A stretch of DNA of 64,000 bases from Bacteroidales bacterium (GCA_016715075.1 JADKBK010000002.1:124001-188000), one strand, 5' to 3'; positions 47,283 through 57,615 are shown, counted from the stretch's first letter. Translations and numbers: made by a program. The notes: generated by a model from the sequence alone, not told the origin.

Positions 47283-49757
47283 ATGCTAAATATTCTCTGG
47301 AAAATTTCCATTCGGAACATTCTGAAGCATAAATTGCTTTCTGTCATCAACATCATCGGCCTTGCAGTAGGACTGGCCTCATCACTGCTTATTATTATGC
47401 ATGTATCTCATGAGTTAAGCTTTGACAGGAGCTGGGCAAATTATAAGGACATTTACAGGATAAGCCTTGACCGTTATCAAAACGGGGAGCTTAGTTTCAG
47501 GAGTGCCAGGACACTTGAAGGGATGGCTGCTGTTCTCAGGGAAAGGATACCAGAGATAACAGGGAGTACGGAGTTGTTTAAGGATGTTGTCACTGCGTAT
47601 AATGAGGACAACCAGTTGAATGATATTAAGATGTTCGCGACCGACTCAACTTTTTTCAGCGTTTTTAAGCTCGATTTTATCAATCAGATTGGAGCCAATC
47701 CGCTAACCGGACTCCATTCTTCTGTTCTCTCTGAATCAGCGGCTATGAGTCTGTTCGGGACGACAGATGCAGTTGGTAAATGGTATAAGGTTTGTCAGGG
47801 CTGGCGTTTTTGCGTTACTGGTGTTTATAAGGACCTGCCGTCAAATACACACCTTCCGTTCGATATGCTGCTGACATTACCAACCTATTATTATTATTTT
47901 CAGAACTGGGATGACTCGACAGGAACTGAAAAAATACGGAATCCGAATGCGCATATTAACAAAAAACCAATTACCAGCTGGGACTGGGGTTATAATGGTG
48001 TATATACATATATTCTCACCCGGCCAGGCTCGGATCCTGAAAAGATCAATTCAGAAATTGAAAGTATAGCCGTTAATTATACTGAAAAGATCAGGGAGAA
48101 TGACGGCAGAACGGAGTTTCATCTTCAGCCATTTAAAACTATTCATCTGAACTCAAATCTTGAGCATGAAATAAAACCCAACGGCGATCGTAATTCAGTT
48201 ATAGTACTGATCTCCATCTCTTTTATAATTCTTTGTTTCGCATGGATAAACTTCATTAATCTCACCCTGATCAGGGCAGTGGAACACTCCAAGTCAACCG
48301 GACTCAGGAAAATTGTCGGAGCACTGAAAAAACAGCTGGTAGCACAGTTTATGACCGAAGCATTAATCACGAACTTCATAAGTATTGTAATTGCTCTCCT
48401 CCTTGTGTTCCTGATTAAGGACTGGTTTGCCAATATCACGGATATGCCCGTAGTAAATAAACTCGGGTGGGAATACGGATTTCCCCTGATTATTCTGATT
48501 GCTGCAGGGATCCTTATTTCCGGACTCTATCCAGCTCTGCATCTGGCTTCGTATAAGCCGGTCGATCTCTTTAAAGGAATCCATTCTTCAGGTAGTAAAA
48601 ATCTGGACTTGCGTAAAATTCTTGTAGTCGGACAATTTGCTGCCTCAATTCTTCTGATGGCAGGAGTATTTACGGTGTACAAGCAGATCAATTACATGAA
48701 GAGGCAGGAGCTTGGTGTTAATATTAAGCGCACTATAGTTACTTTTTCTCCTCCTACAATGAATGCCAGGACACAAAGAGTTTCCAGGCTTAAGAGTTAT
48801 AAATCGTTGATTAAGAATATTCCCAGGGTTGAAGCCATTGCCACGTCAGGAGTGATCCCCGGCCACGAGATACTCTGGAAGCGTCAGGATGTGAGGAAGA
48901 TAGGTGATCCACCCAACACTGTCAAAACCTATGCCTACACCTATATAGATTATGATTACGTTAAAACTTTTGAACTAAGCATTATTGCCGGCCGTAACTA
49001 TTCAGAATCCGAAAATGAAAAGGAGCTTGCCGTTATTGCAAACGAGACGGCTGTTCGACAGCTTGGCTTCAAGGATAATCAATCAGCTGTAAATTCGTTT
49101 ATTCTTGTAGGCGAAAAGCAATATGAGATTGTCGGAGTCATTAAGGATTTTCATCAGGAGTCTTTGAAGAAGGATATAAAGCCAATCCTCTTCTTTTTCG
49201 GGTATTCATGGATGTCAGACATTGGCTTTTATTCAATCAGAGTAAATACCTCCGATATGAATAAAACGATCAGTCAGATTGGGGAAACCTGGAATAAAAT
49301 CTACCCGGGCGACCATTTCATATATTTTTTCCTTGATGAAGATTACAATGCCCAGTACCGGTCTGATCAGACATTTGGCAGGGTATTCTCAATGTTCACC
49401 GGACTGGCAATATTCGTTGCCTCTATAGGATTATTTGGCCTTGCAATTTACACTGCCAGCCAGCGATCAAAGGAGATTGGTATCCGAAAGGTAAACGGGG
49501 CAAGGAGTTCAGAAATTCTGGTAATGCTCAATAAGAACTTTGTAAAATGGGTGGCCATTGCCTTTGTAATTTCCACCCCTTTGGCATGGTACATCATGAA
49601 TAAGTGGTTGCTGAATTTTGCCTACAGAACAACCCTGAGCTGGTGGATATTCATATTAGCCGGCATGGTTGCGCTCTTTATTGCACTTATCACAGTGACC
49701 TGGCAAAGCTGGAAAACAGCTACCCGCAATCCGGTGGAAGCACTGAGGTATGAGTAG
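47283..49757 (+). CDS. FtsX-type ABC transporter permease (MacB-like)
   Basis: 825 residues from ATG 47283; an upstream TTG would add 25 residues but would not give a usual start. One N-terminal membrane segment, a ~250-residue periplasmic domain, three membrane segments (about 310-450), a second MacB-type periplasmic domain and three more membrane segments ending NPVEALRYE. The order is the duplicated MacB_PCD/FtsX unit typical of Bacteroidota permeases. No ATPase gene is adjacent, so the partner must be encoded elsewhere. Likely exports a peptide, lipid or drug, or acts mechanically at the periplasm. Confidence 0.88.
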   Translation: MLNILWKISIRNILKHKLLSVINIIGLAVGLASSLLIIMHVSHELSFDRSWANYKDIYRISLDRYQNGELSFRSARTLEGMAAVLRERIPEITGSTELFKDVVTAYNEDNQLNDIKMFATDSTFFSVFKLDFINQIGANPLTGLHSSVLSESAAMSLFGTTDAVGKWYKVCQGWRFCVTGVYKDLPSNTHLPFDMLLTLPTYYYYFQNWDDSTGTEKIRNPNAHINKKPITSWDWGYNGVYTYILTRPGSDPEKINSEIESIAVNYTEKIRENDGRTEFHLQPFKTIHLNSNLEHEIKPNGDRNSVIVLISISFIILCFAWINFINLTLIRAVEHSKSTGLRKIVGALKKQLVAQFMTEALITNFISIVIALLLVFLIKDWFANITDMPVVNKLGWEYGFPLIILIAAGILISGLYPALHLASYKPVDLFKGIHSSGSKNLDLRKILVVGQFAASILLMAGVFTVYKQINYMKRQELGVNIKRTIVTFSPPTMNARTQRVSRLKSYKSLIKNIPRVEAIATSGVIPGHEILWKRQDVRKIGDPPNTVKTYAYTYIDYDYVKTFELSIIAGRNYSESENEKELAVIANETAVRQLGFKDNQSAVNSFILVGEKQYEIVGVIKDFHQESLKKDIKPILFFFGYSWMSDIGFYSIRVNTSDMNKTISQIGETWNKIYPGDHFIYFFLDEDYNAQYRSDQTFGRVFSMFTGLAIFVASIGLFGLAIYTASQRSKEIGIRKVNGARSSEILVMLNKNFVKWVAIAFVISTPLAWYIMNKWLLNFAYRTTLSWWIFILAGMVALFIALITVTWQSWKTATRNPVEALRYE

Positions 49758-49838
49758 ATAAGCTGTTCCGCTAAGCTATTGAACAAATTTTAATTTTAAT
49801 AGTTTGTATCTTTAAACAAAACATTAAATCCCAACACT

Positions 49839-51941
49839 ATGAAAACGAGTTTTTTTCAAATTTTTTGTGTGGTTCTTCTCTCCATGGTTTCAACTTTTGA
49901 TGCAAAATCTCAGAACAATCTAAGCCAGGCGCTAGCCTCAATAAAAGAAAAGGTAAAAGATGTTCAGGTTGATAAAGCTACTTATAAGCAATCAATCGAT
50001 GTAATGGACGAAAAGAAGGGAAAGCTTAGTTTTGTTTCAGTAATGACTGACGAAAAAGGCAAAGCAATCAGCGAGAGATATGAATTCTATCTCTCTGACA
50101 TTGACAAGAATACAATTACTCGTAAAACATCAGGAAAGAAGCTCTTTATAAGCTTATCAATCAACAACAATCAGAAATTTATCAAATATTTCAAAGAGGA
50201 AAAGGCTGAAAGCTATGCCAATAATCTGGAAATATTATTATCAGGCGCCAGTGAAGCTCAGGAGTTGACGGATCTATTTAAGAGTACGATCCCGCTGGTA
50301 ATATCCGGTGAAAAAGAATGGAGCACATCTGCAGATGCATTGTCGTGGCTTAAAAGTAATATTACCGGAATAAATTCAGGACCGGTGTCTTATGAGCAGT
50401 CCTTTACATTTGGTGAACGCAAGGACTATCTTGCCGTTTTTTCTGTAAAAAAGACTGATCAGAAGAATGTTTCCTCTGAAGAAAAATTTGAATTCAGTAT
50501 CCTGGATCTCAACAGGAAAAATTTAACCGTTAAGGTCAGTGGTACACAACTGTCGGTTTCTGTTGAGACCAGAGGGAACGACCCGTTTATCAGATATTCA
50601 AAAAACAATGAACAGCAGAACTTCAGGAATGATTTTGAAATCATTGCCGAAGATATCGATCAGGCGCGCAGTATAATTGCTGCATTTGCGGCAGCCATTG
50701 ACAAAAGTAAGCAGGTGATACCTGATTTTGGAGGATTACAGAAATCACTCGATTTTATTACCAAAAATACCACTGAACTGACTATAGATAAAAAAACTTT
50801 GACACAGAAGATCAGTTTCAGCCCCGGAAACGGGACAAAATCAACATTTATCTATACCGAACCAGATTCAAAGGGGAAAACCATTGAGGAACGGTACGAA
50901 TTTTATCTCAGCGATATCGATGCCGGCAACCTGAACTTTAAAGTAAGCGGAAAAAAGATTACAATAGTTCCCATTTCAAAGAACAAAGCTAAGTTCATCA
51001 GGTATTATAAAGACAATGCACTTCAGGATTTCCAGAATGAGATCGGCATTCTGACAACCGATATAGAAACTACCCGTGAAATGGTGGAAGCTCTAAAATC
51101 AGCTGTTAAAAGCTCGGAAATTCAGCCGGTGGCATGGAAAAGTGTAGGAGATGCTATGACATTTCTGACTAAAACCCTTACAGGTGAGAATATCGGGGCC
51201 GAAATTTATAAACTGACTTTCAGCTCAATATCAGCCGAACCGCTTAATGTCAGGTATAATGTGGCAAAGACCGATGCGAAAGGAATAAAGGCGGAACAAA
51301 CATTTGAGTTTTACCCATATATGCTGGATCCCGGAACAGTAAAAATAGGAGCAGCCGGTAAATATCTGAATGTAGAAGCTTCTGTCGGTGCCAAAAAGCC
51401 TTTCATAAAAGTATTTAAGGAAGACAAACAGCAGGCATTTGACGATAAGGTTGAGATCATGGCTTTTGATGCGAGACAGGCGCAGGAAATAGCAGTAGCT
51501 ATTAAGTATCTGGCTGGCAATGGTAAACCCAAAGAAAAGGTTTGGAGTGATAAACAATCTGTAATAAAGTTTATCACGGAAAATATAGGGGACATTAAAA
51601 ATGAAGGGAAAGAGGTAAAACAAAAGATGGGTCTCATCAATAATGATCCCTGCAGAATTTCTTTAACTGTTTCCAGTGCGGATGATAAAGGCAAGACGAC
51701 GGATGAAATCTTTGAATTCACCCTTAGCGACATGAATAAGATAACTGTTGATCTGAAGGTGAGTGGCAAAAATGTTGATGTGATCATTCCATGTAAGAAC
51801 AAGGAAAAGCTGGTGAAAGCATATAAAAACGGGGAACAGCAGGCCTGGGGGTCTGAGGTGAAGATCGGTATGACCGATATAGAAGCAGCAAGAAATCTTG
51901 CTGAAGCCTTCAGGAATGCGATCACCCAGTGTGAAAAATAG
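49839..51941 (+). CDS. Exported protein made of five ~130-residue modules, unknown function
   Basis: 700 residues: a signal peptide (about 1-25) and then five repeats of about 135 residues starting near residues 28, 162, 300, 433 and 567. Each unit has a short helix (e.g. ALSWLKSNITG, VIKFITENIG), a strand region, the motif E-x-FEFYLSDID or variants (YEFYLSDIDK, FEFSILDLNR, YEFYLSDIDA, FEFYPYMLDP, FEFTLSDMNK), KVSGK-like turn, FI-RYYKD-like strand and a closing helix. No family is recognised. The copies are diverged (about 25-40% identical by eye). Long, intact frame; no partner gene on either side. Confidence 0.75.
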   Translation: MKTSFFQIFCVVLLSMVSTFDAKSQNNLSQALASIKEKVKDVQVDKATYKQSIDVMDEKKGKLSFVSVMTDEKGKAISERYEFYLSDIDKNTITRKTSGKKLFISLSINNNQKFIKYFKEEKAESYANNLEILLSGASEAQELTDLFKSTIPLVISGEKEWSTSADALSWLKSNITGINSGPVSYEQSFTFGERKDYLAVFSVKKTDQKNVSSEEKFEFSILDLNRKNLTVKVSGTQLSVSVETRGNDPFIRYSKNNEQQNFRNDFEIIAEDIDQARSIIAAFAAAIDKSKQVIPDFGGLQKSLDFITKNTTELTIDKKTLTQKISFSPGNGTKSTFIYTEPDSKGKTIEERYEFYLSDIDAGNLNFKVSGKKITIVPISKNKAKFIRYYKDNALQDFQNEIGILTTDIETTREMVEALKSAVKSSEIQPVAWKSVGDAMTFLTKTLTGENIGAEIYKLTFSSISAEPLNVRYNVAKTDAKGIKAEQTFEFYPYMLDPGTVKIGAAGKYLNVEASVGAKKPFIKVFKEDKQQAFDDKVEIMAFDARQAQEIAVAIKYLAGNGKPKEKVWSDKQSVIKFITENIGDIKNEGKEVKQKMGLINNDPCRISLTVSSADDKGKTTDEIFEFTLSDMNKITVDLKVSGKNVDVIIPCKNKEKLVKAYKNGEQQAWGSEVKIGMTDIEAARNLAEAFRNAITQCEK

Positions 51942-51985
51942 GATACCGGGATCAGTACCTGTATTAGTATTGGCAGTTCTGCCTG

Positions 51986-52014
51986 AAATTACCCCGATAT
52001 ATTCAGGGTAATTT
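51986..52014 (+). terminator. Hairpin after the five-module gene
   Basis: AAATTACCC and GGGTAATTT (9 bp perfect stem, 11-base loop) 45 bases after the stop. No T-run follows, so a factor-independent terminator is only possible; the rest of the 321-base gap to the next start holds no gene or promoter pair. Confidence 0.4.
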
Positions 52015-52262
52015 AATATGTCCACATATTGTCCCTGCTTTAATTGCTGCTTTGGTAATTAACCCACTAATTTTGGCAAAGTGTCTGAAACCCTAATCAT
52101 AACACTTTTCTGATCTCTGTATTGTATTCTACTAAACTTTTTGACATTCGAAGAGATCTTAAAAAATTCCTGACAATAGACATAAAAAGTGGAGTCCAGA
52201 ACCCACTTGAAAAAACGGGGAGCTTCTATAGCCTAATTAGTAAGAACATCCAATTTAAAAAA

Positions 52263-53588
52263 ATGAAAAAAATACTGAGAACTTTTTGTCCGTTTGTTAT
52301 TGTGATAGTTATGATTCTGTTTACTGCATGTGACAAGTCAGACCCGGATCCTGTTATTGGCCCTTTTTCCAATGGCAGTGGTGAAAGAAATATGATTGTT
52401 GTAATAAGTGATTTGCATCTTGGGGCCGACCTCAGTTATGCTGAATGCAACGACAATCTGGCTCCTCTGGAGAAGCTGCTTGGACAGATCAGGGTGGGAC
52501 CGAATGTTAAGGAGCTCGTAATCGGAGGTGACCTGATAGATGAGTGGTTTGTTCCGGCATATATAGACACTTATGGCGGATTGGGGCAGAATAGTTTTGT
52601 TAAGCGTGTTGAATCAGCCAATAGCGGTGTCTTTGAAGCTTTTAACCAGATTATTAAGGATGGTAAGATAAAGGTTACCTATGTACCGGGAAATCATGAT
52701 CTGGCGATAACTAATGCAAATGTTGACCTTGTCCTTCCAGGAATAAATCAGGCAAGGGACCCGCAGCAAGGCCTGGGCACATATAGTCCGGACGATTTTT
52801 CATTACTGGCGATTGAACATGGTCATCGCTATAACTTTGACTGTGCACCGGACCCTTTTTCCAACAGTGTTATTGCACCGGGATCCATTATGCCTTCAGG
52901 GTATTTCTTCACAAGAATAGCAGCACAATCCGTTAATGATGGCACCAAAACACCTGGCGAAGCTTTACCGGCTGTCATACCCGATCCTTCTGCCAATGAA
53001 AGTCAGAGACTGGCATATCTCTATACCTGTGGTTGGGATACATTAATGAAAATGTTTCCGATATCATATATGATTCACGATAAGATCATTGTAACAAAGA
53101 TTAATGGCTTCACTGAAAACTATTCGTTAAATGATGTAGTACCTTTTCAGCTGACTCCTGGCGGATATATCGACATGAATCTTTATAAGGGTGTTCAGGA
53201 TAACTGGGAACAGAGAGAAATCCAAAACCTTGTGTCAGTAAAATTTCCTACAGAGCAGGCGATTGCGGATGCAGATGACAATGGAAAGACTGATGAACAG
53301 GCAAACGTACAGTATTTTTCAAACCAGGCTTCCAATAAAAGGATCGTTGTTTTCGGACATACTCATGCACCTGTGATTAAAACCTATCAAAACCTTAATT
53401 CACAAAAATGTATATATGTGAATTCAGGGACCTGGATTGATAGCAACCCTTTTCCGACAACAAAGAATTTTGTGGTCATAACTGAACAAAGTACAAATGC
53501 TGATTCGTATACATCAGTTAAGCTTTACAATTTCGATAAGGATGTTTCGTCGAAAATGGATTCTGACTCACTGCGGTTTGATATGTAA
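52263..53588 (+). CDS. Metallophosphoesterase lipoprotein
   Basis: 441 residues from ATG 52263, which begins a lipoprotein signal (VIVMILFTAC); the frame extends 47 codons upstream without a convincing start. Calcineurin-like metal motifs appear in order: SDLHLGAD, GGDLIDEW, PGNHDLA, FGHTHAP and a YVNSGTW loop. A ~150-residue insertion lies between GNHD and GHTH. The substrate could be a nucleotide, phosphodiester or lipid A-related compound. A strong terminator follows at 53615. Confidence 0.87.
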   Translation: MKKILRTFCPFVIVIVMILFTACDKSDPDPVIGPFSNGSGERNMIVVISDLHLGADLSYAECNDNLAPLEKLLGQIRVGPNVKELVIGGDLIDEWFVPAYIDTYGGLGQNSFVKRVESANSGVFEAFNQIIKDGKIKVTYVPGNHDLAITNANVDLVLPGINQARDPQQGLGTYSPDDFSLLAIEHGHRYNFDCAPDPFSNSVIAPGSIMPSGYFFTRIAAQSVNDGTKTPGEALPAVIPDPSANESQRLAYLYTCGWDTLMKMFPISYMIHDKIIVTKINGFTENYSLNDVVPFQLTPGGYIDMNLYKGVQDNWEQREIQNLVSVKFPTEQAIADADDNGKTDEQANVQYFSNQASNKRIVVFGHTHAPVIKTYQNLNSQKCIYVNSGTWIDSNPFPTTKNFVVITEQSTNADSYTSVKLYNFDKDVSSKMDSDSLRFDM

Positions 53589-53614
53589 AAAGGAGCAGGA
53601 ATAAGGTTAAAATA

Positions 53615-53650
53615 AAAAAGCCTTGACATTATTAATTATCAAGGCTTTTT
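53615..53650 (+). terminator. Rho-independent terminator
   Basis: AAAAAGCCTTGA (53615-53626) pairs perfectly with TCAAGGCTTTTT (53639-53650), a 12 bp stem with a 12-base loop and a T-run. It is 26 bases after the metallophosphoesterase stop. The stem ends in poly-A/poly-T, so it could also act on minus-strand transcripts. Confidence 0.85.
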
Positions 53651-53888
53651 ACATTCTATTTGATTCTAAACAATGAACAGGCATAAAGAAGTGAACAATT
53701 GTTAAAACTTGATGTGTTAGTCAAAGTCTGCAATACAATCCTGATGGGCAGGATATACAAAGTTTCGTCATCTTTTTCGCCATGGTTCATTGAGTAGATT
53801 CATTTGCAAAGATATGCATCCGTTCCGGATCATTGTTACATAATTCAATCAATAAGTTGTTTAATTCACACATTTTTATTTTTCTGTT

Positions 53889-54314
53889 TTAACTCCCTTG
53901 CCTGAAAGCCCATAGTTCTACATGTGCCTTTTCATCTTTATGATTAGGAAGGGTCTTGTAACTAAATACAACTTTCTGCAGGTTCCGTACCCCAAGATTT
54001 AGTTTAATTACCCAACTCTCCCCGGGTTCTTTAACCAGTGAATTAACATCTATATTTTGCTTTTTGCCGTTTTCGTAATATACCGTCAGATCCACCAGAA
54101 TAATGGGTGCATTCATGACTTTAAATTTTATGTACCCAAACTTCTCAGATTCCAGAACAATAATTTCATACCTCTCTGCCAAAAAATTAATTGTGGTTTC
54201 TCCGATTTTATGCCAGTTCGTCTTGTCGCTTTTTGATACTTTATCAGGCTGTGCGTTTACAATCCCATAACTACCTGCTGTGACCAGCAAAAAAAGTAAC
54301 ATAACTTTTTCCAT
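53889..54314 (-). CDS. Small exported protein, possibly DUF2541 family
   Basis: 141 residues with signal peptide (about 1-22, VNAQ). The rest is one beta-rich domain with WHKIGETTINF, IKFKVMNAPIILVDLTVYY and KAHVELWAF, which resembles DUF2541-type proteins. No enzyme motif. Function unknown; periplasmic location likely. The 300-base stretch between this gene and the preceding gene contains the terminator and nothing else I can support. Confidence 0.65.
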   Translation of the reverse strand: MEKVMLLFLLVTAGSYGIVNAQPDKVSKSDKTNWHKIGETTINFLAERYEIIVLESEKFGYIKFKVMNAPIILVDLTVYYENGKKQNIDVNSLVKEPGESWVIKLNLGVRNLQKVVFSYKTLPNHKDEKAHVELWAFRQGS

Positions 54315-54603
54315 TTTGTCAGAGATTATTTCTTAATGAACTATTTCAATACAAAGTTGTACCTCTTTATGGTTAAAAGCATTACACAACTTTATATAAA
54401 AGTTACATTATTCTCATGATCATGTTTGGAGAGAAGAGTTTGCGGATAATCCTAAATTACTCAGTGCTTTGATATTGTATTAAGATATGTTATCGGGTCT
54501 CTATATCATACAATGATTCATATAGATGCAAAAACAGACATCCCGGTGTTAGATGATTTGATTGAGACTATAACTCATTGCCCCAATAAGATGTTTAAGA
54601 CGC

Positions 54604-55107
54604 TCAAAAGATATATGTAATTCCGAATTTACCGCCGGTAAAGGCGTTGCTGCCGCCTAATTCAAGATTCAATCCGAGGTCTTTCCTGAAGAAATATCTG
54701 CCTCCGATCTGAGCCCCAAGACCTGCGCCTGAATAGGCCGTACCCGGGTATTCTGAAGAGGTAGCCCAAAAGAAGTAACCTATATTTAATCCTGCATAAA
54801 AATCCCATTCGGAAGGAATCTCCAGAATGGTATTAAAGTGATAATTGCCATTGACCAATAAGCCGATTATTGAGCTCCTGTATCGGTCACCTGTATAGTG
54901 TTCATTATAAGATCTGAAAGAACCTTCAATGCCCAGTGATACATCCTGATGGATACCGAAATCCAGTCCGGCATATATCGGAACTCCCCAGCCGGAAAGG
55001 CCTAGACCGGCATTTAACTGTTGATTCCCCCTCCCGAGAGGGCTTTGAGAATTTGCTGCCAACACGGTTATGAAAGAAAAGCAAAGAATTATAATCGTTT
55101 TTTTCAT
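54604..55107 (-). CDS. Small outer-membrane beta-barrel protein
   Basis: 167 residues from the ATG that starts MKKTIIILCFSFITVLAAN (signal peptide); the frame continues 15 codons upstream with no better start. Alternating strands with many Gly and aromatic residues (NAGLGLSGWGVPIYAG; FYAGLNIGYFF; GGRYFF) match an 8-stranded OmpA/OprF-like beta-barrel and the last residues GITYIF end in Phe. A small inverted repeat TTACGT-ACGTAA lies at 55122-55140 just upstream. Function unknown. Confidence 0.78.
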   Translation of the reverse strand: MKKTIIILCFSFITVLAANSQSPLGRGNQQLNAGLGLSGWGVPIYAGLDFGIHQDVSLGIEGSFRSYNEHYTGDRYRSSIIGLLVNGNYHFNTILEIPSEWDFYAGLNIGYFFWATSSEYPGTAYSGAGLGAQIGGRYFFRKDLGLNLELGGSNAFTGGKFGITYIF

Positions 55108-55522
55108 TATATTGATATGTATTACGTTAATTTCACGTAAATATTTACTCACAAAGATGTATGTTTAATAACGGTAAGTTTTACATTAAATTATTAATAA
55201 GTTACATCATTCACTTATTCCAGTGGCTACAAGTAGTAATATTTCTTCTGCTGTTATCGTGTGAAGATAACGCCAGGCCTTCATTGCCCCCTGACAATTA
55301 TATACCAACTCTGAGACTTTATAGGGTCAGATTAATGGGACAAAGAGTGTTCTGAAGGCATAATGCTGTTTGACCTTGTTCATATTGATGACCCTGTAAT
55401 ACTTCGTGTTTCTCCCTTTGATCTGCCAATGCTAAAGTATTATTTTCACAACGGGATAATAAATTTATTTTAATCAGGCCGTCATAGTTGCTATTCTTAT
55501 TCCATCGATTGTACCAATAGCC
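55108..55522. other. Intergenic region with fragments of coding-like sequence
   Basis: 415 bases between divergent genes. Plus-strand frames 55161-55355 (64 codons, with a lipoprotein-like start ending LLLLSC) and 55363-55473 (36 codons, MLFDLVHIDDPVILRV start) look protein-like but are short and disconnected. They may be remnants of a small lipoprotein gene. Nothing else seen. Confidence 0.35.
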
Positions 55523-56629
55523 CTACCTATCAAGTTCCCTCAGCAGGTGAGAAACAACGGATGTCATTTGTGAAGCAAATGCTTCTTTATCTGCTATCTC
55601 AAATACATTTATTTTGCTGGCTTTCCCGGCTGTAGTATCAGGCCATACCATACCGTGCATATCGGTAAAAACATCTTCCTGCCTAAAGGTAAAAGGTATT
55701 ATTATCTGACAATCCTTAAGGATTTCATCATTCCTCCGGGTGAAACAATCATTGTTTTCCAGAATGTAATTTCTTTTAGCGATAAACGGGAAGATATGGC
55801 TGCACCACAGATTTCTTGCTCCCTCTTCCTGCTTGTAAGTTATAGTCTTAATGTCTTCTGAATCTGGCGGTAACGTTAAAGCGTCGATATATGAACTATC
55901 CTTGCTGCTTAAAAGGCAGTATCTGAAATAGTTCATTAAACGGGGAGAGACAGAAGCAAAAAGATTCTCCCTCCTGGCTTTAAAATATGAGGCCCGACCA
56001 TTATTTATAAATCCTCCGCCATCAAAGCAAGGTACCCAGTAAATATTTAATCCCGAATTCATAACCCTGGCAAATGCCATGGTGTCGAGGTCCACATTAT
56101 ACTCCCTGAATTCTCGTGGATTCCTGATGGCGGCATCACCTGCGAACACAAAAATCCGCTCTATCTTAGTCCTGCACAGTTCAGCATTTGTATTGATAGC
56201 TGCTGCAACATCTCTTAGACTTCCGACAGTGATCACTGTTACAGGACTGGTACTTTTCTCAAGAGTACCAAGTATTAGCTCTACACCTTGCCTGAAATCT
56301 TTCTGCGTCGCTCCATCATCATCCAGGCTTTTTAAATTCTCTTTCAGCCCCACAGCATACGGGACTGTTTTTGAAGAAATATGTTCTATCTGTAAAATAG
56401 GAATTATACCTGGAGTGACGGGAATACGGGCAGCATTATCGATCACTATAGCTCTGATGTCAAATTCCTTTATGGAAAACAGGCATGCCAGATTAAAATT
56501 GTCATCGGGATCCATTGGGGGTTGATAAAGGTCTGTTGTATAGATAACCGGATAAGTTATACCTGGTTTAACTTCAGAGCAGCCCTGACAGATAATAGCC
56601 AGGAAGGCAAATACAATTGTGGTTCTCAT
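55523..56629 (-). CDS. Nucleoside-hydrolase-like lipoprotein
   Basis: 368 residues from the ATG that starts MRTTIVFAFLAIICQGC, a lipoprotein signal with lipobox IICQGC. The body has the inosine-uridine nucleoside hydrolase fold: YTTDLYQPPMDPDDN (a variant of the DxDxxxDD calcium loop), VITVGSLRDVAAAI, IFVFAGDAAIRNPREFREYNVDLD (second metal region). The first acidic loop differs from the canonical DTDPGIDDA, so activity is uncertain. A secreted member could hydrolyse nucleosides or glycosides outside the cell. Confidence 0.8.
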   Translation of the reverse strand: MRTTIVFAFLAIICQGCSEVKPGITYPVIYTTDLYQPPMDPDDNFNLACLFSIKEFDIRAIVIDNAARIPVTPGIIPILQIEHISSKTVPYAVGLKENLKSLDDDGATQKDFRQGVELILGTLEKSTSPVTVITVGSLRDVAAAINTNAELCRTKIERIFVFAGDAAIRNPREFREYNVDLDTMAFARVMNSGLNIYWVPCFDGGGFINNGRASYFKARRENLFASVSPRLMNYFRYCLLSSKDSSYIDALTLPPDSEDIKTITYKQEEGARNLWCSHIFPFIAKRNYILENNDCFTRRNDEILKDCQIIIPFTFRQEDVFTDMHGMVWPDTTAGKASKINVFEIADKEAFASQMTSVVSHLLRELDR

Positions 56630-56802
56630 TTGAATACTCTTAAACATTAAGTTAAGTGATATGGCAACTGTCACCTACCTGCCTTTAAAATTAAACAGAT
56701 TATCCGGGAATCCCTAAAAACCAGGGTTTAATCTGGCATTGATTTCTGATGCTGAAAGTTCTTTCGGGGATCTTTCATTTAGCATAAATAAAAACCACCC
56801 GA

Positions 56803-56810
56803 TATCTTTG
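56803..56810 (+). promoter_or_regulatory. Possible -7 element of the HAD gene
   Basis: TATCTTTG fits TAnnTTTG and lies 89 bases upstream of the start codon at 56899. A TTTA is near the expected -33 position but not a full TTTG. Confidence 0.35.
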
Positions 56811-56898
56811 TATACCAAGTATTTTGATATATTTTTAGCGACCTGAAAAATTCGGACAGGATTGAAAGTAATTAGTAAAAATTATTAATTGATTCATA

Positions 56899-57543
56899 AT
56901 GATAAAGGCAGTGATATTTGATCTGGATGGTGTATTAATAGATAGTGAACCATTACATTGCATGGCCGACAATCAGCTGTTAAAAGAATTTGGAACGGAA
57001 GCACCCGCGAAATATTTTGACAGGTTTACAGGTTGGACAGATGACGCCATGTGGGAAGCGATTAAGACTGATTATCACCTGACAAAAAGCATTTCCGAGA
57101 TTAAGGAGTTGCAGGTACCCATTAAATTAAAACTTTTGAAGGATGGAGACTACAAGGCGATATCAGGGGTCGTTGAATTGCTGGAGCGGATAAAAGAGAG
57201 GCATATTCCTATAGCCATAGCATCATCATCCCCTAAACGGTTTATTGAGGCTGTAGTAGATAAAATCGGGGTAAGGCAATATTTTGAAATAATGGTGAGC
57301 GGGGAGGATGTTGTCCGCAGCAAGCCGGAACCGGATATATTTTTGAAGGCGGCAGGATTATTAAATGTAAATCCATCCGGGTGTCTTGTTGTTGAGGATT
57401 CAAAAAGCGGTACCCTTGCTGCAAAAAAAGCAGGAATGACGTGCATTGGATATCAAAATGTCAATTCAGGAAATCAGGATCTGTCAATGGCTGATTTTGT
57501 TGTCAGTGATATAAATGAAATAGATCTCAGGAAAGTAATGTGA
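56899..57543 (+). CDS. HAD-superfamily phosphatase or beta-phosphoglucomutase-like protein
   Basis: 214 residues. HAD motif I FDLDGVLIDSEP (D8, D10), cap domain of about 80 residues, motif II ASSSP, motif III KPEPDIFL with the catalytic Lys, and motif IV VVEDSKSGTLAA. This is the class IA helical-cap branch that includes beta-phosphoglucomutase and sugar phosphatases. No operon partner. Cytoplasmic. Confidence 0.9.
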   Translation: MIKAVIFDLDGVLIDSEPLHCMADNQLLKEFGTEAPAKYFDRFTGWTDDAMWEAIKTDYHLTKSISEIKELQVPIKLKLLKDGDYKAISGVVELLERIKERHIPIAIASSSPKRFIEAVVDKIGVRQYFEIMVSGEDVVRSKPEPDIFLKAAGLLNVNPSGCLVVEDSKSGTLAAKKAGMTCIGYQNVNSGNQDLSMADFVVSDINEIDLRKVM

Positions 57544-57615
57544 TATTTCCGGAGTTGTCAAAATATGAGAGCTTCTTTCTGCACTGAAGTACCGACCTGA
57601 TCGTGAATTGTATTA

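Noticed and set aside
53694..53703. AACAATTGTT palindrome
   Set aside because: Only 10 bp and AT-rich; expected by chance in this window.
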